Shown: positions 48,017 to 57,171 of the stretch, piece after piece | How the letters are laid out: each line of letters begins with the position of its first letter | Position numbering within the stretch: position 1 is the first letter of the stretch | Source: Reinekea forsetii | GTDB lineage: Bacteria; Pseudomonadota; Gammaproteobacteria; Pseudomonadales; Natronospirillaceae | NCBI RefSeq assembly: GCF_018860385.1 | Contig: NZ_JAHKPH010000014.1 | Location: forward strand, 282,487 to 346,486 | DNA: 64,000 nucleotides | Direction: 5' to 3' | Notes under the pieces: model-generated | Seen by the model: the letters and a program-made list of their open reading frames with translations, nothing else | What the model was told of the DNA's origin: nothing | Database searches by the model: none | Made by a program: the position numbers and the translations under genes

Positions 48017-49197
48017 ACGGATATATGCGCGCTTTGCTTATACAGAGCTTTCATGGCAAATGCCGACATGAGCAGAATAATAGCGGCTATTAAAAACCCA
48101 AGATAAGTCATTTGCGAATGGCTTAGCCAAGCAATCAACACATAACCTAAACTTTGGCTCATCGTTGAAAACAATTTTAGACCGCCGTCGATTCGGCCCC
48201 GTTCCGACACATCAAGTTCGCGGCTCATTTTTACCGTTCTGGCGATTCGGTTAAATGAATTAAAAAAACCAAAGGGCAGTGTAAATACAATTAACAAAAT
48301 TGGATTCAAAATAATAAACATCGCAACCAACAGCATCGAGAGTATCAACACGCTGTTAAACATAACTTTTTCAGCTTCAAAATTTTCTAACAGTTTGGCT
48401 ACACCGATACCACAAATAAGCGCTCCTAACCCGTAAGCAACCTTCCAAGCTGCAAAATAATCACCCGTTAAACCCAACTCAGAAAAATAAATCGGTATTA
48501 GTTTCGATAAAAAGGTTAATACGGGGTATGAAAGGCAAGACAACGCTAAAAATATAAAAAATCTAGGCTGGCGCTGAAAAATAGTTTTAGTTTCTACCAG
48601 CTGAGCAATAAACGAAGACTTGAGAGCAACGCTGAGCTGACGACGGTAGGGCATTAGCCCGTAGCATAGCGCCGCAATGAGTGACGCGAGCATTGCAAAA
48701 GCTGAGAATTCTCGCATTGACCAAATCGACATCAGTAAAATTCCCGCTGCTCCTGAGCCTAGCGATGTAGTTTGCATGACCATTTCTAGCCGACCAGAAA
48801 CCTTAGGGTATTCATTCGCATTGAAGTGCTCTTGAGTGAAGGCAGAATTGGTACTCCAAGCAAAATCACCAGTCCACCAAAAAACCAGTTGAGCAAAGAT
48901 GAGCACTCCTATGTGCGCATCACCTTTCAGAAAACTCAAAAAAACTAGTGCAGCCGTAAGCGCCTGTGCACATTGAACACCGATAAGTATATTTTTGCGC
49001 GAATGTCGATCAATATAGGTTGCTAATAGTGGCGTAAGCAAAAATGAACCTGCGGTACAAACAAAAGCCGTTAATGCAACCAAAGCGCCACTCGCCCCAT
49101 CGGCCAGCATCAGCCAAGGCAGTGCCATCATAAACATGCCTGAAGAAAGGCCATCAAAAAAACGACCGCAGAGAAAGGCGCGATAAGAACTCGTCAT
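48013..49197 (-). CDS. MFS transporter, probable SoxR target
   Basis: 394 residues, about 12 hydrophobic segments. MFS features: DRHSRKNILIG in the 2-3 loop and a weaker version at the second repeat (ELDVSERGRIDGGLK). The N-terminus FLCGRFFDGLSSGMFMMALPW is typical of drug/exporter-type members. The gene is divergent from soxR and reads from a MerR-type promoter with a SoxR box, so expression in response to redox-cycling compounds and a role in their export are inferred. Confidence 0.87.
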   Translation of the reverse strand: MTSSYRAFLCGRFFDGLSSGMFMMALPWLMLADGASGALVALTAFVCTAGSFLLTPLLATYIDRHSRKNILIGVQCAQALTAALVFLSFLKGDAHIGVLIFAQLVFWWTGDFAWSTNSAFTQEHFNANEYPKVSGRLEMVMQTTSLGSGAAGILLMSIWSMREFSAFAMLASLIAALCYGLMPYRRQLSVALKSSFIAQLVETKTIFQRQPRFFIFLALSCLSYPVLTFLSKLIPIYFSELGLTGDYFAAWKVAYGLGALICGIGVAKLLENFEAEKVMFNSVLILSMLLVAMFIILNPILLIVFTLPFGFFNSFNRIARTVKMSRELDVSERGRIDGGLKLFSTMSQSLGYVLIAWLSHSQMTYLGFLIAAIILLMSAFAMKALYKQSAHISV

Positions 49198-49233
49198 CTA
49201 ATTTCCTAATTTACTCGTTGCTGTGTATGATGC

Positions 49234-49264
49234 AGTTTAAAACCTTAAGTTAACTTTAGGTCAA
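49234..49264 (-). promoter_or_regulatory. SoxR-controlled promoter of the MFS gene
   Basis: Minus-strand -35 TTGACC (49259-49264) and -10 TAAACT (49234-49239) are separated by 19 bp, the long spacer typical of MerR-family activation. The spacer contains the palindrome CCTAAAGTTAACTTAAGG (49243-49260), 16 of 18 bases matching the E. coli soxS operator CCTCAAGTTAACTTGAGG. Confidence 0.9.
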
Positions 49265-49281
49265 GCCTTTAAGGAATGTTT

Positions 49282-49713
49282 ATGGAATTAAGTGTGGGTG
49301 AAGTGGCAAAGCGTAGCGGAATATCGGTACCGACATTACACTTTTATGAATCTAAAGGCCTAATAACCAGCCGTCGAAATCAGGGCAACCAACGTCGCTA
49401 CGAACGAAGTGTTCTTCGAAGAGTAGCGATTATTAAAACCGCGCAACAGCTTGGGCTTAGCTTAAAAGATATCGCCCAGTCGATGGCCTGCCTGCCCACC
49501 AGCAAAGCACCGACCAAGCAAGATTGGTTAAAAATGTCTAAACAGTGGCAGCATGAGCTTGATGCTCGTATATCAAAGCTTGAAAAATTACGTGATCATT
49601 TGGGAGATTGTATAGGATGCGGCTGCCTATCGTTGCAATCATGCAAACTGCGCAACCCTGACGACATCTTGGGAGAAAAGGAAGTAGGTGCTGTTGAACT
49701 CAGCCAACAGTAG
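49282..49713 (+). CDS. soxR: Redox-sensing regulator SoxR
   Basis: 143 residues from ATG 49282 (AAGGA six nt upstream; the ATG at 49276 abuts that site). MerR helix-turn-helix ELSVGEVAKRSGISVPTLHFYESKGLI and the [2Fe-2S] ligand pattern CIGCGCLSLQSC (C-x2-C-x-C-x5-C), diagnostic of SoxR. Oxidation of the cluster activates transcription. No soxS is adjacent, in line with most non-enteric bacteria where SoxR directly drives transporter genes. Confidence 0.96.
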   Translation: MELSVGEVAKRSGISVPTLHFYESKGLITSRRNQGNQRRYERSVLRRVAIIKTAQQLGLSLKDIAQSMACLPTSKAPTKQDWLKMSKQWQHELDARISKLEKLRDHLGDCIGCGCLSLQSCKLRNPDDILGEKEVGAVELSQQ

Positions 49714-49754
49714 CTAAAAAAAATGCATTAGCTACTGTTCACTAGGTTAGGTCA

Positions 49755-51593
49755 TTATATCTCGCCTTCTTTCAACAGCGTTTCCTCTAGTTCGTTCTTA
49801 AATTGCTTTTGGTAAAGCTCAAAGTAATGACCCTTTTTCTCAAGCAATTCACTGTGGCTGCCTTGCTCAATCAGCCTGCCATCTTCAATCACCACAATAA
49901 CATCGGCATTACGTATGGTAGAAAGGCGATGTGCAATAATGAAGCTTGTGCGACCTTTTAAAACTGTTGCTAAGCTCTTTTGCAGGCGAGCTTCAGTTTG
50001 AGTATCAACCGATGAGGTTGCTTCATCCATAACTAAAATTTGCGGATCATGAATAATGGCTCGGGCAAAACTGATTAACTGTTTTTGCCCCGTCGACAGG
50101 TTTGTACCACCTTCTTGAACCTGTGTTTCATAACCATGTTCCATACCCATGATAATATCGTGAACGTTAACAGCTTTTGCAGCCGCTTCTATTTCAGCAT
50201 CAGTCGCGTCTAACTTACCGTATCGTATGTTAGATCGAATGGTGCCGGTAAAAAGAAACGGTGTTTGCAAAACAATGCCTAAATTCGATTGCAGCCATAA
50301 AAGACTGCGATCTCGATAATCAACACCGTTAACCAATACTTGCCCTTGGTTTGGCTCATAAAAACGACACAGTAAACTGACGACGGTTGACTTACCGCTC
50401 CCGGTTGGACCAACGAGTGCCACGGTAGAACCTGCTGGAACTTTCAAATTGAAATCCGAGAGTACGGGCTCGTCTGGTTTATATGAAAACTGAATATCTT
50501 TAAATTCTATATCTCGAATGTCATTTTCTAAACCATCAAGGGTTTGGTGATCCGATTCATAGGCTCTTTTCATTAGCTCTACAACAGCTTCCGAATCTTT
50601 AATCGTTGGCTCAACGACTAACAACCCCATAACTCGCTCAACACAGGCGGTTGTTCGCTGCAAGTTGGCTAAAGTTTCACTCACCTCCAACATTGGGTCC
50701 ATCAGTGTACGTGCATAATTCATAAACGCGACTAAGGTACCTAGCGTTAATACCCCAGCAAGTACATCAACACCGCCTAGCCAAAGCGCAATACCCACGG
50801 CCAAACTGACAAAGACGTTTACAAAAGGGAAAAAGGCCGACGTAAGTAACAGGTTATGCATAGATAACCCGTACATCTTATCTGTATCGACTTTAAATTC
50901 TTTTAAATTCTGCTGTTCACGAACCAAAATTTTACTGGTTTGTATGCCGGCAATCCCTTCGTTATATACAGCGGTTAACCTTGAGTTAGTTTTACGTAAC
51001 TCACGCGAGCTGTTCAGTATTTTTTGATTAAACACCCAAGCCACACCCGCCAACAGTGGGAATAAAGCCAAAACAATTAAGGCCATTCTTGCGTCTAAAA
51101 CAAAAAGAACAATAAAGATCGCCAGAATCATGGGTATTCCCCAAAACAAATCGAGCGTCCCCCAGGCAACTATTCTGGCGATACGGGCTGTATCAGAAGT
51201 TATTCGAGAAACCAACCAGCCCACGGCGTTGTTGTCATAAAACGAGAACGATAGAGATTGTAGGTGTTCAAAACTCTCTTTTCTTAGCTCGTACATGAGC
51301 GTCATCGACAACTTACCGGTAAGCCGAATAAAGCTTCGAATGCATACCACCAGAACAGCTAATGCGATAAAGAACACCAGCCCATACCCTAACAACTGAG
51401 CATCCGCTCCTTTATCAGCAATTTCGTCGAAAACTTCTTTCGTAATCAACGTAAAGCTGGCTTCAACACCTGCCGTCGTTAGTGCAAGTGCGATCACTCG
51501 ATGAAATAGCTTTTTTTGTGGCTGGTAGCAACGGTTAAAAACCGCTTTCCAGGCGCCTTTTTCAAAAGGCGTACTATTTTGTGTAGCGTCCAT
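49755..51593 (-). CDS. ABC exporter subunit, canonical-site half (MdlB-like)
   Basis: 612 residues: six membrane helices (about 20-320) then an ATPase domain. Walker A GPTGSGKSTVV, signature LSTGQ, Walker B ILVMDEATSSVD with the catalytic Glu, switch His in IIAHRLSTIRN. Pairs with the following subunit upstream in the operon; the noncanonical partner (Asp for Glu) shows a heterodimeric exporter with one degenerate ATP site. Substrate could be a drug, lipid or peptide. Separated by 23 nt from its partner gene. Confidence 0.92.
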   Translation of the reverse strand: MDATQNSTPFEKGAWKAVFNRCYQPQKKLFHRVIALALTTAGVEASFTLITKEVFDEIADKGADAQLLGYGLVFFIALAVLVVCIRSFIRLTGKLSMTLMYELRKESFEHLQSLSFSFYDNNAVGWLVSRITSDTARIARIVAWGTLDLFWGIPMILAIFIVLFVLDARMALIVLALFPLLAGVAWVFNQKILNSSRELRKTNSRLTAVYNEGIAGIQTSKILVREQQNLKEFKVDTDKMYGLSMHNLLLTSAFFPFVNVFVSLAVGIALWLGGVDVLAGVLTLGTLVAFMNYARTLMDPMLEVSETLANLQRTTACVERVMGLLVVEPTIKDSEAVVELMKRAYESDHQTLDGLENDIRDIEFKDIQFSYKPDEPVLSDFNLKVPAGSTVALVGPTGSGKSTVVSLLCRFYEPNQGQVLVNGVDYRDRSLLWLQSNLGIVLQTPFLFTGTIRSNIRYGKLDATDAEIEAAAKAVNVHDIIMGMEHGYETQVQEGGTNLSTGQKQLISFARAIIHDPQILVMDEATSSVDTQTEARLQKSLATVLKGRTSFIIAHRLSTIRNADVIVVIEDGRLIEQGSHSELLEKKGHYFELYQKQFKNELEETLLKEGEI

Positions 51594-51616
51594 CTTAATT
51601 CCTTCTGCGCAACAGA

Positions 51617-53449
51617 TTAAACCGTTACTGTAATTTCCGATTCAAATTGGTCTTTTTGGTCGCTTTGTATTTCCCAAAGCTCGTTGTAAAAACCATCTCG
51701 ATGAGTCAATTCGTGATGCGTTCCTTGATCCGTAATCCGACCATCTTGCATCACTATTATCCGGTCTGCCTTTTGGCACACACTGATTCGATGCGTAATT
51801 ATGAGCAGCGTTTGCTCACCCTTTTTCTCATGCAAGGCCGAGATAATCTTTTGTTCAGTCGAGGCATCTACAGCACTGAGCGTGTCATCTAGCACCAAAA
51901 TTGGGGGCGTATTTAATAAAGTACGAGACAAAGTTACCCGTTGCTTTTGGCCACCACTTAAACTCACGCCTCGTTCACCAATGACCGTACTATAACCACC
52001 TTGGAAACTTTCAATAGTGTGGTGAACAGCCGCCGCTGTTGTCGAATGAACCATAGCGCCATCGCTGGCCTCTAAATGACTAAACTTAATGTTTTCTCGT
52101 AAGCTTCGACTGAACAAAAACGGCTCTTGAAGCAGTGTGCCGATTTGGTGACGAATATCCTTTCGAGCAATTGAACTCAGCTCAATACCGTCTACAGATA
52201 TAGACCCTTGTTCGTAATCATGTAAACGCATCAGCAATTGGATCAGGGTACTTTTACCAGCACCGGTAGGACCTACAATGGCTATGGTTTCTCCAGGGGC
52301 AACATCAAAACTTACGTCGGTGAGCACCGGGCGATCTTTATCGTACTGAAAATGTATATTTTCAAACTTTATCGCCCCCATGATTCGATCTGGCAAAGGG
52401 GTAACGTTCTGGAGTTCATCTTCCTCAGGCGCTTCTAATATTTCTTGAATTCGGCCAATCGCAACGGTGGCTTTGCCTGCTTCACTGAGTTCTTTGCCTA
52501 ACTGACGTATCGGCCAAATTAACAAATTGGTGTAGCCAATGAAGGCGAAGTAGGTACCGAATGAAATGTGACCTTGCGCGGTTAACCAACCACCGCCGAT
52601 GAGAACAATGCCGCTCTGCGCAATACACAATAAATCTGAGAGCGACCAGAAGTTGGCAAACATACAAATAAGCTTGTAGTTTAAATCACTGTACCGAGCA
52701 TTCTTTTCATCAAATTTTTCACACTCATAGTCTTGGCGTGCAAAAGCGCGCACAACTCGAATACCGGTGAGGTTTTCTTGAACTATGGTAGTCAGTTCGC
52801 CTTCGGCTTCGTCTACCTTCTGAAACAGTTCACGAACTTTTACAAAGAACACCATGCCGTAGTATAAAACGACAGGCACTAATATTAGCGAAAGAACCGT
52901 AAGCCACGCATTTTGCATAAACATCAATGGAATAACGACGGCCATTAAAATAATGGTTCGTCCTATATTCATCACTTGCATGGTTAAAAACTCTCGCAAG
53001 GTATCAATATCGGATGTGCAACGCTGAAGAATGTCACCACTGTCGGCATTATTTAAATAGCGCTCATCGATATGATGTAAATGGTGGTAGAGTTTATTCC
53101 TCAATTCTCGAACTGTAGTTTCGCAAGCTCCTGCGGCGAGGTAATCTTTTAGGTACATAAAAAGACCACTCAACGCCGTGACGATGACAATGGCCAAACC
53201 GGCTAACCAAAGTTGGTTGGCTAGGGCATCCGGTCCACCGACCCAACTAATAACGGCATCAATCTTATCGCCATTGTGAACACGCGGCTCAGTAATGACT
53301 CGATCTATCACTAATTTACCAATGGTTGGTACTAGAAACATAAAGTAACTGGCAATACCTACGCTGATAATTGCGCCGAGGTAGGGCCATTTTTTTTGAT
53401 GAATTAAATCTATTAATATTTGATTACGCTGTGAAGCTTTCTTGTTCAC
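51617..53449 (-). CDS. ABC exporter subunit, degenerate-site half (MdlA-like)
   Basis: 610 residues: six membrane helices then ATPase with Walker A GPTGAGKSTLI, signature LSGGQKQR, Walker B ILVLDDTLSAVD. Asp replaces the catalytic Glu, as in the degenerate partners of heterodimeric exporters such as TM287/288. Upstream on the same strand lie a micro-ORF and a terminator, so its promoter may be short of the terminator or read-through controlled. Confidence 0.92.
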   Translation of the reverse strand: MNKKASQRNQILIDLIHQKKWPYLGAIISVGIASYFMFLVPTIGKLVIDRVITEPRVHNGDKIDAVISWVGGPDALANQLWLAGLAIVIVTALSGLFMYLKDYLAAGACETTVRELRNKLYHHLHHIDERYLNNADSGDILQRCTSDIDTLREFLTMQVMNIGRTIILMAVVIPLMFMQNAWLTVLSLILVPVVLYYGMVFFVKVRELFQKVDEAEGELTTIVQENLTGIRVVRAFARQDYECEKFDEKNARYSDLNYKLICMFANFWSLSDLLCIAQSGIVLIGGGWLTAQGHISFGTYFAFIGYTNLLIWPIRQLGKELSEAGKATVAIGRIQEILEAPEEDELQNVTPLPDRIMGAIKFENIHFQYDKDRPVLTDVSFDVAPGETIAIVGPTGAGKSTLIQLLMRLHDYEQGSISVDGIELSSIARKDIRHQIGTLLQEPFLFSRSLRENIKFSHLEASDGAMVHSTTAAAVHHTIESFQGGYSTVIGERGVSLSGGQKQRVTLSRTLLNTPPILVLDDTLSAVDASTEQKIISALHEKKGEQTLLIITHRISVCQKADRIIVMQDGRITDQGTHHELTHRDGFYNELWEIQSDQKDQFESEITVTV

Positions 53450-53504
53450 GTTATCTTCCTTAATGCTTTGTTTTCTAAGACTTTTTCACAACATCAACAC
53501 GCAA

Positions 53505-53530
53505 AAAAGCCCGCAATTTAGCGAGCTTTT
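53505..53530 (-). terminator. Terminator between micro-ORF and ABC exporter
   Basis: Minus strand AAGCTCGC/GCGGGCTT (one G-U, loop TAAATT) followed by TTTT. It lies 55 nt before the exporter ATG and 84 nt after the micro-ORF stop, so it either ends a tiny transcript or attenuates the exporter. Confidence 0.7.
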
Positions 53531-53613
53531 TAAAATACGATTAATAGTTTTTGGTCGTATTCGAAAGCCCGCGAATTTATCAGACGGGCAATCGACAAAC
53601 GATTAGCACACCG

Positions 53614-53673
53614 TCAGAAGGTATTTCCAAGCGCTGCAAAGGCGCCGTATGGTACGGTGATTAACATAGTCAT
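53614..53673 (-). CDS. Candidate 19-residue micro-protein or leader peptide
   Basis: ATG at 53673, AGGA 10 nt upstream, encodes MTMLITVPYGAFAALGNTF. Hydrophobic, uncharged. Followed by a terminator and then the ABC exporter genes. It may be a leader peptide, a secreted peptide or a chance ORF on a small RNA. The 603-bp spacer 53450-54052 holds this, the + strand micro-ORF, two terminators and a palindrome. Confidence 0.35.
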   Translation of the reverse strand: MTMLITVPYGAFAALGNTF

Positions 53674-53732
53674 ATTTGGTTATTCCTATTTAAAACTAAT
53701 CATTAAAATATGCCGTAAGACGGGTGAGTGTT

Positions 53733-53747
53733 TTGCACAATGTGCAA
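53733..53747. promoter_or_regulatory. 15-bp perfect palindrome between divergent micro-ORFs
   Basis: TTGCACA-A-TGTGCAA. It lies in the divergent control region of the two micro-ORFs and could be a shared operator. Confidence 0.45.
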
Positions 53748-53904
53748 CTGAGTGTCGACAAAGTTAGAACAAGCCATTCAAAAAGGCAAGCGCTTTTTGG
53801 AAAACTTTTTAAATCAGTGTTGCATTTTAAATTTGAAAGGCGCAGTATCACGCCAAATTTCTATCGCCATATTCACGGCGTTTTCTCATTTAGGAGGGTT
53901 AAAT

Positions 53905-53946
53905 ATGATTGTATTAAACAAAACGCACTTAGGATCTGGCGCGTAA
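53905..53946 (+). CDS. Candidate 13-residue micro-protein
   Basis: ATG at 53905 with a near-perfect GGAGG seven nt upstream encodes MIVLNKTHLGSGA, stop TAA. A terminator-like hairpin follows at 54002, before rsgA. The strong ribosome binding site argues for translation; a 64-codon in-frame extension to a GTG at 53752 lacks one. Confidence 0.35.
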   Translation: MIVLNKTHLGSGA

Positions 53947-54001
53947 TTTAACACTCTTTTTTAAAATTACCTTCAGCTTCTCGGTGCTTAACTTTTGCAT
54001 C

Positions 54002-54026
54002 GGGCCATCTATTGATGACCCTTTTT
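54002..54026 (+). terminator. Terminator upstream of rsgA
   Basis: GGGCCATC/GATGACCC (one mismatch, TATT loop) followed by T5, 27 nt before the rsgA start codon. Confidence 0.65.
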
Positions 54027-54052
54027 AAATTTATTAAATTGGGGTTATACCA

Positions 54053-55114
54053 TTGAATAATCCAAATAAAATGTCACTGACCGATCTCGGTTGGCGACCT
54101 ATTTTACAACAACAATTAACGTTAGAAGATTTAGAACAAGGCTATGTTGCTCGCGTTGTTAGTGCACAACGTGATGTTATCGGCATTTTATCTGAACAAG
54201 GCGAATCATTATTGCCACTCAGATTATTTGATCAAAAAGATGATCCAGAGTTCCGACCGACGGTAGGGGATTGGGCTTGGGTAGAGTCTAAACACAGTCG
54301 TGCACGAGTATTAGAACGTTTAAGTTATTTAAAGCGCACGGCGGCTGGCAGCAACCCAAAACCTCAATCGATAGCGGCGAATATTGATACGTTGTTTTTA
54401 GTCAGCTCGTGCAATAAAGACTTTAACGCCAGTAAGCTGGAGCGCTATTTGGCTCTGGCATTAGAGGCAAAAATTCCAACGGTGATTATTCTCACCAAAG
54501 CCGATCTGACAAACAGTGTTGAAGACTATGAAGCCCAAGCTAATAGCATACATGTAAACACACCCGTGGTTGTAGTAGATGCATTATCTGATGAAGCGGT
54601 TGAACACCTTAAGCCTTGGCTGGTCAAAGGTGATGCCGTTGCCTTTGTTGGGTCTTCTGGTGTGGGAAAATCTACGCTTACGAATGCAGTTCTGGGTAGA
54701 GAGGCACAGGCGACCCAAAGCATTCGGGAAGATGATGCCAAAGGACGGCACACTACAACAGATCGGTCGATGCACCTTTCTCCGACGGGTACTTGGGTTA
54801 TAGACACTCCGGGTATGAGAGAGCTTAGAATTACCGATGTGAGCGATGGCATTGCTGAAGTATTCGATGATATTGAAGCTTTGAAGTTGCGATGTAAGTT
54901 TCGTAATTGTCATCATGAAGGTGATGAAGGATGTGCCATTCAAGAGGCCATTGAGGCTGGCGAACTGACAACGCGCCGCTGGTCGAACTACCTCAAACTA
55001 CAAAGAGAAGCGGACTTCGCAGCCAGTAATAAATGGCAACAACGTGAGAAGCACCGGCAATTTGGTAAGATGATAAACAACCATCTTAAGCAAAAGAAAA
55101 CGCTAAAGTACTAG
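54053..55114 (+). CDS. rsgA: Ribosome small-subunit-dependent GTPase RsgA
   Basis: 353 residues from TTG 54053 (GGGG nine nt upstream); ATG 54071 is possible but has no site. N-terminal OB fold (YVARVVSAQRDVIGILSEQG), circularly permuted GTPase motifs G4 ILTKADL, G1 GSSGVGKSTL and G3 DTPGMRE, then the C-terminal zinc knuckle RCKFRNCHHEGDEGC. It acts late in 30S assembly. An orn gene, its frequent neighbour, is not here. Confidence 0.94.
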   Translation: MNNPNKMSLTDLGWRPILQQQLTLEDLEQGYVARVVSAQRDVIGILSEQGESLLPLRLFDQKDDPEFRPTVGDWAWVESKHSRARVLERLSYLKRTAAGSNPKPQSIAANIDTLFLVSSCNKDFNASKLERYLALALEAKIPTVIILTKADLTNSVEDYEAQANSIHVNTPVVVVDALSDEAVEHLKPWLVKGDAVAFVGSSGVGKSTLTNAVLGREAQATQSIREDDAKGRHTTTDRSMHLSPTGTWVIDTPGMRELRITDVSDGIAEVFDDIEALKLRCKFRNCHHEGDEGCAIQEAIEAGELTTRRWSNYLKLQREADFAASNKWQQREKHRQFGKMINNHLKQKKTLKY

Positions 55115-55121
55115 CATTAAA

Positions 55122-55141
55122 AAAGGGGCTAGCGCCCCTTT
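55122..55141. terminator. Bidirectional terminator between convergent genes
   Basis: AAAGGGGC-TAGC-GCCCCTTT, with T6 on the minus strand, between the rsgA stop and the stop of the oxygenase gene. Confidence 0.8.
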
Positions 55142-55148
55142 ATCTGAT

Positions 55149-56084
55149 TTACTTTACAAGGCCGATTTCTCGTAAGCGTTCCATTAGGTAGTCATGAGCC
55201 GTCGTGGGTTCAAACTGTTTTGGATTTTCTTCGGTAACGCATTGAGGCAAGCAATCTAAAGACATATCTGGATTGGCGTGCATGAAAAACGGAATCGAGT
55301 AACGTGACGTTTTTCCAGCTTCGCCTTTTGGATTAACCACTCGATGTGTTGTTGAAGGCAGTACTTTATTGGTTAGACGTTGCAGCATGTCGCCAACGTT
55401 ACAAATAATCGTACCTTCGATCATTGAGATGCCAACCCATTCGCCTTTTTTACTAAGCACTTCCAATCCTTCTTGCTCAGAGCCAACGAGTAACGTAATT
55501 AGGTTAATATCTTCATGCGCACCCGCGCGAACATTCGGTAAGCTTGGGTCGGTAATAGGCGGGTAATGTAATGGGCGTAATATTGAGTTTCCCCAATTTG
55601 CCTTGTCTTCAAAGAAATCCGCTTTTTCACCTATAAATAATGCAAATGCTCTAAGCATTGTATTGGCCAGCTTATCGAGCTCGGTAAACAGCTCTAACAT
55701 GACCGGCTTAAACTCAGGAACTTCTTCAGGCCATACATTCGGAGTCAGCTGCGGATAAGGCGGAGTTCCGCTAATTTCACGACCTACGTGCCAAAACTCT
55801 TTTAAATCTACATGGTCTGCGTTTTTAGCAATTTCAGTTCCGAAAGGCGTATAACCGCGAGTACCACCGTTGTCTTTAAAGTACTGTTTTTTAGTGTCTT
55901 CTGGCAACGAAAAAACCGCTTCCATAACAGCCATGGCACGTCGAATGAGGTCTGTAGAAATACCATGGTTTTGAATGCCCGCAAAGCCCCATTCTTGGTA
56001 GGCTTCGCCTAGTTGGGCAACGAACGCATCTTGGTCTTTCGCAAAACTAGAGATATCAAGTGTTGGTACGGTGGGTTGAGTCAT
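55149..56084 (-). CDS. Isopenicillin-N-synthase-like 2-oxoglutarate/Fe(II) oxygenase
   Basis: 311 residues. Starts with the DIOX_N pattern (VPTLDISSFAKD, WGFAGIQNHGI). Fe ligands: H-x-D in GAHEDINLITLL and a later His in LPSTTHRVVNP; the 2-oxoglutarate Arg is in SRYSIPFFMH. Similar proteins act on small metabolites in many bacteria; substrate unknown. Directly downstream of the BMP-type ABC transporter on the same strand but after its terminator. Confidence 0.88.
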   Translation of the reverse strand: MTQPTVPTLDISSFAKDQDAFVAQLGEAYQEWGFAGIQNHGISTDLIRRAMAVMEAVFSLPEDTKKQYFKDNGGTRGYTPFGTEIAKNADHVDLKEFWHVGREISGTPPYPQLTPNVWPEEVPEFKPVMLELFTELDKLANTMLRAFALFIGEKADFFEDKANWGNSILRPLHYPPITDPSLPNVRAGAHEDINLITLLVGSEQEGLEVLSKKGEWVGISMIEGTIICNVGDMLQRLTNKVLPSTTHRVVNPKGEAGKTSRYSIPFFMHANPDMSLDCLPQCVTEENPKQFEPTTAHDYLMERLREIGLVK

Positions 56085-56101
56085 TGTTATTTCGCCTTAT
56101 T

Positions 56102-56138
56102 AAAAAAAACCTGCCAAGAGCTTGGCTCAAGACAGGTT
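56102..56138 (-). terminator. Terminator of the nucleoside transporter operon
   Basis: Minus strand AACCTG...CAGGTT outer stem with an inner GAGCCAAGCTC palindrome, then T8. It lies between the last permease gene and the oxygenase gene. Confidence 0.75.
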
Positions 56139-56182
56139 GTCTCAGTGAAGCCCCAATCTAACGCTGGGTGAATTCAGTTATA

Positions 56183-57169
56183 TTAGGTACGCTCTTTCAC
56201 GTACGGTTTGCCAATAGCTTTAGGTGCCACAGCTCGGCCAATAAAGCCACCTAATAGGATGACTGTTAAGATGTATGGCAATGCTTCAATCAGCTGTACT
56301 GGGATGGTAAATGAACCAATTGCCGCACCTTGGGTTCTGTCTGCAATCGCTTGCAAGATACCAAACATTAAGCAGGCTAACAGTGCGCCACGAGGATGCC
56401 ATTTACCAAAAATTAGCGCCGCTAAGGCCATATAACCTTTACCCGCACTCATGTTCGGTAAGAATTGAGCCGTTACCGCAACCGATAAATAAACACCGGC
56501 CAAACCAGCCAGAATACCACAAATTAACAAGGCAGAATAACGCATGGTGGTAACAGAAATACCCGCGGTATCTACAGCCGATGGGTTTTCACCTACGGCT
56601 CGAAGGCGCAAGCCAAAGCGTGTTTTAAATAATATAAACCAGGTAATCGGAACCATGATAAGTGCCACATAGACCAGCAAAAAGTGCCCGCTGATTAACT
56701 CGGAATAAATACCCCCAATGATTGGAACATCGGCAAGCGCATCGGCAAACGGAAAATTAAGTGGTTCGAAGCGAGCATTAATGCCATTCGCAGAATCTAC
56801 TAGGTTTGGCGTGTTACCACCTTGCTTAAACCAGTAATTACCCAGTGCAGCCGTTAAACCGGCCGCTAAAATGTTAATGGCCATACCAGAAACGACTTGG
56901 TCACCGTTGTGAGTAACCGTTGCAAATGCGTGCATCATTGCAAATACAACCGACACCATTACACCGGCCAAAAGGCCCATCCAAGGTGAGTTGGTTACAT
57001 AGGCCGCAGCAGCACCGGCAAAGGCCGATGCCAAAATTTTGCCTTCCAAAGCAATGTTTACGATACCAGATCGTTCTGAAAACATACCGGCCAAAGCCGC
57101 AAAGATTAGAGGCGTTGCCACACGCAATGTTGCATCTAAAATAAGGATTAAATTAGTGAACGCTTCCAT
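56183..57169 (-). CDS. BMP-type nucleoside ABC transporter permease 2 (YufQ/NupQ-like)
   Basis: 328 residues, about eight to ten hydrophobic segments. Opens ATLRVATPLIFAALAGMFSERSGIVNIALEGKIL, the hallmark of the BPD_transp_2 branch of nucleoside permeases, and has FKTRFGLRLRAVGENPSAVDTAGI. Forms the channel with the preceding permease. Gap of 2 nt to that gene. Confidence 0.92.
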   Translation of the reverse strand: MEAFTNLILILDATLRVATPLIFAALAGMFSERSGIVNIALEGKILASAFAGAAAAYVTNSPWMGLLAGVMVSVVFAMMHAFATVTHNGDQVVSGMAINILAAGLTAALGNYWFKQGGNTPNLVDSANGINARFEPLNFPFADALADVPIIGGIYSELISGHFLLVYVALIMVPITWFILFKTRFGLRLRAVGENPSAVDTAGISVTTMRYSALLICGILAGLAGVYLSVAVTAQFLPNMSAGKGYMALAALIFGKWHPRGALLACLMFGILQAIADRTQGAAIGSFTIPVQLIEALPYILTVILLGGFIGRAVAPKAIGKPYVKERT

Positions 57170-57171
57170 GA

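Noticed and set aside
53752-53946. 64-codon ORF containing the + strand micro-ORF
   Set aside because: The GTG start has no ribosome binding site and the composition is not protein-like; the internal ATG with GGAGG is the likelier start.
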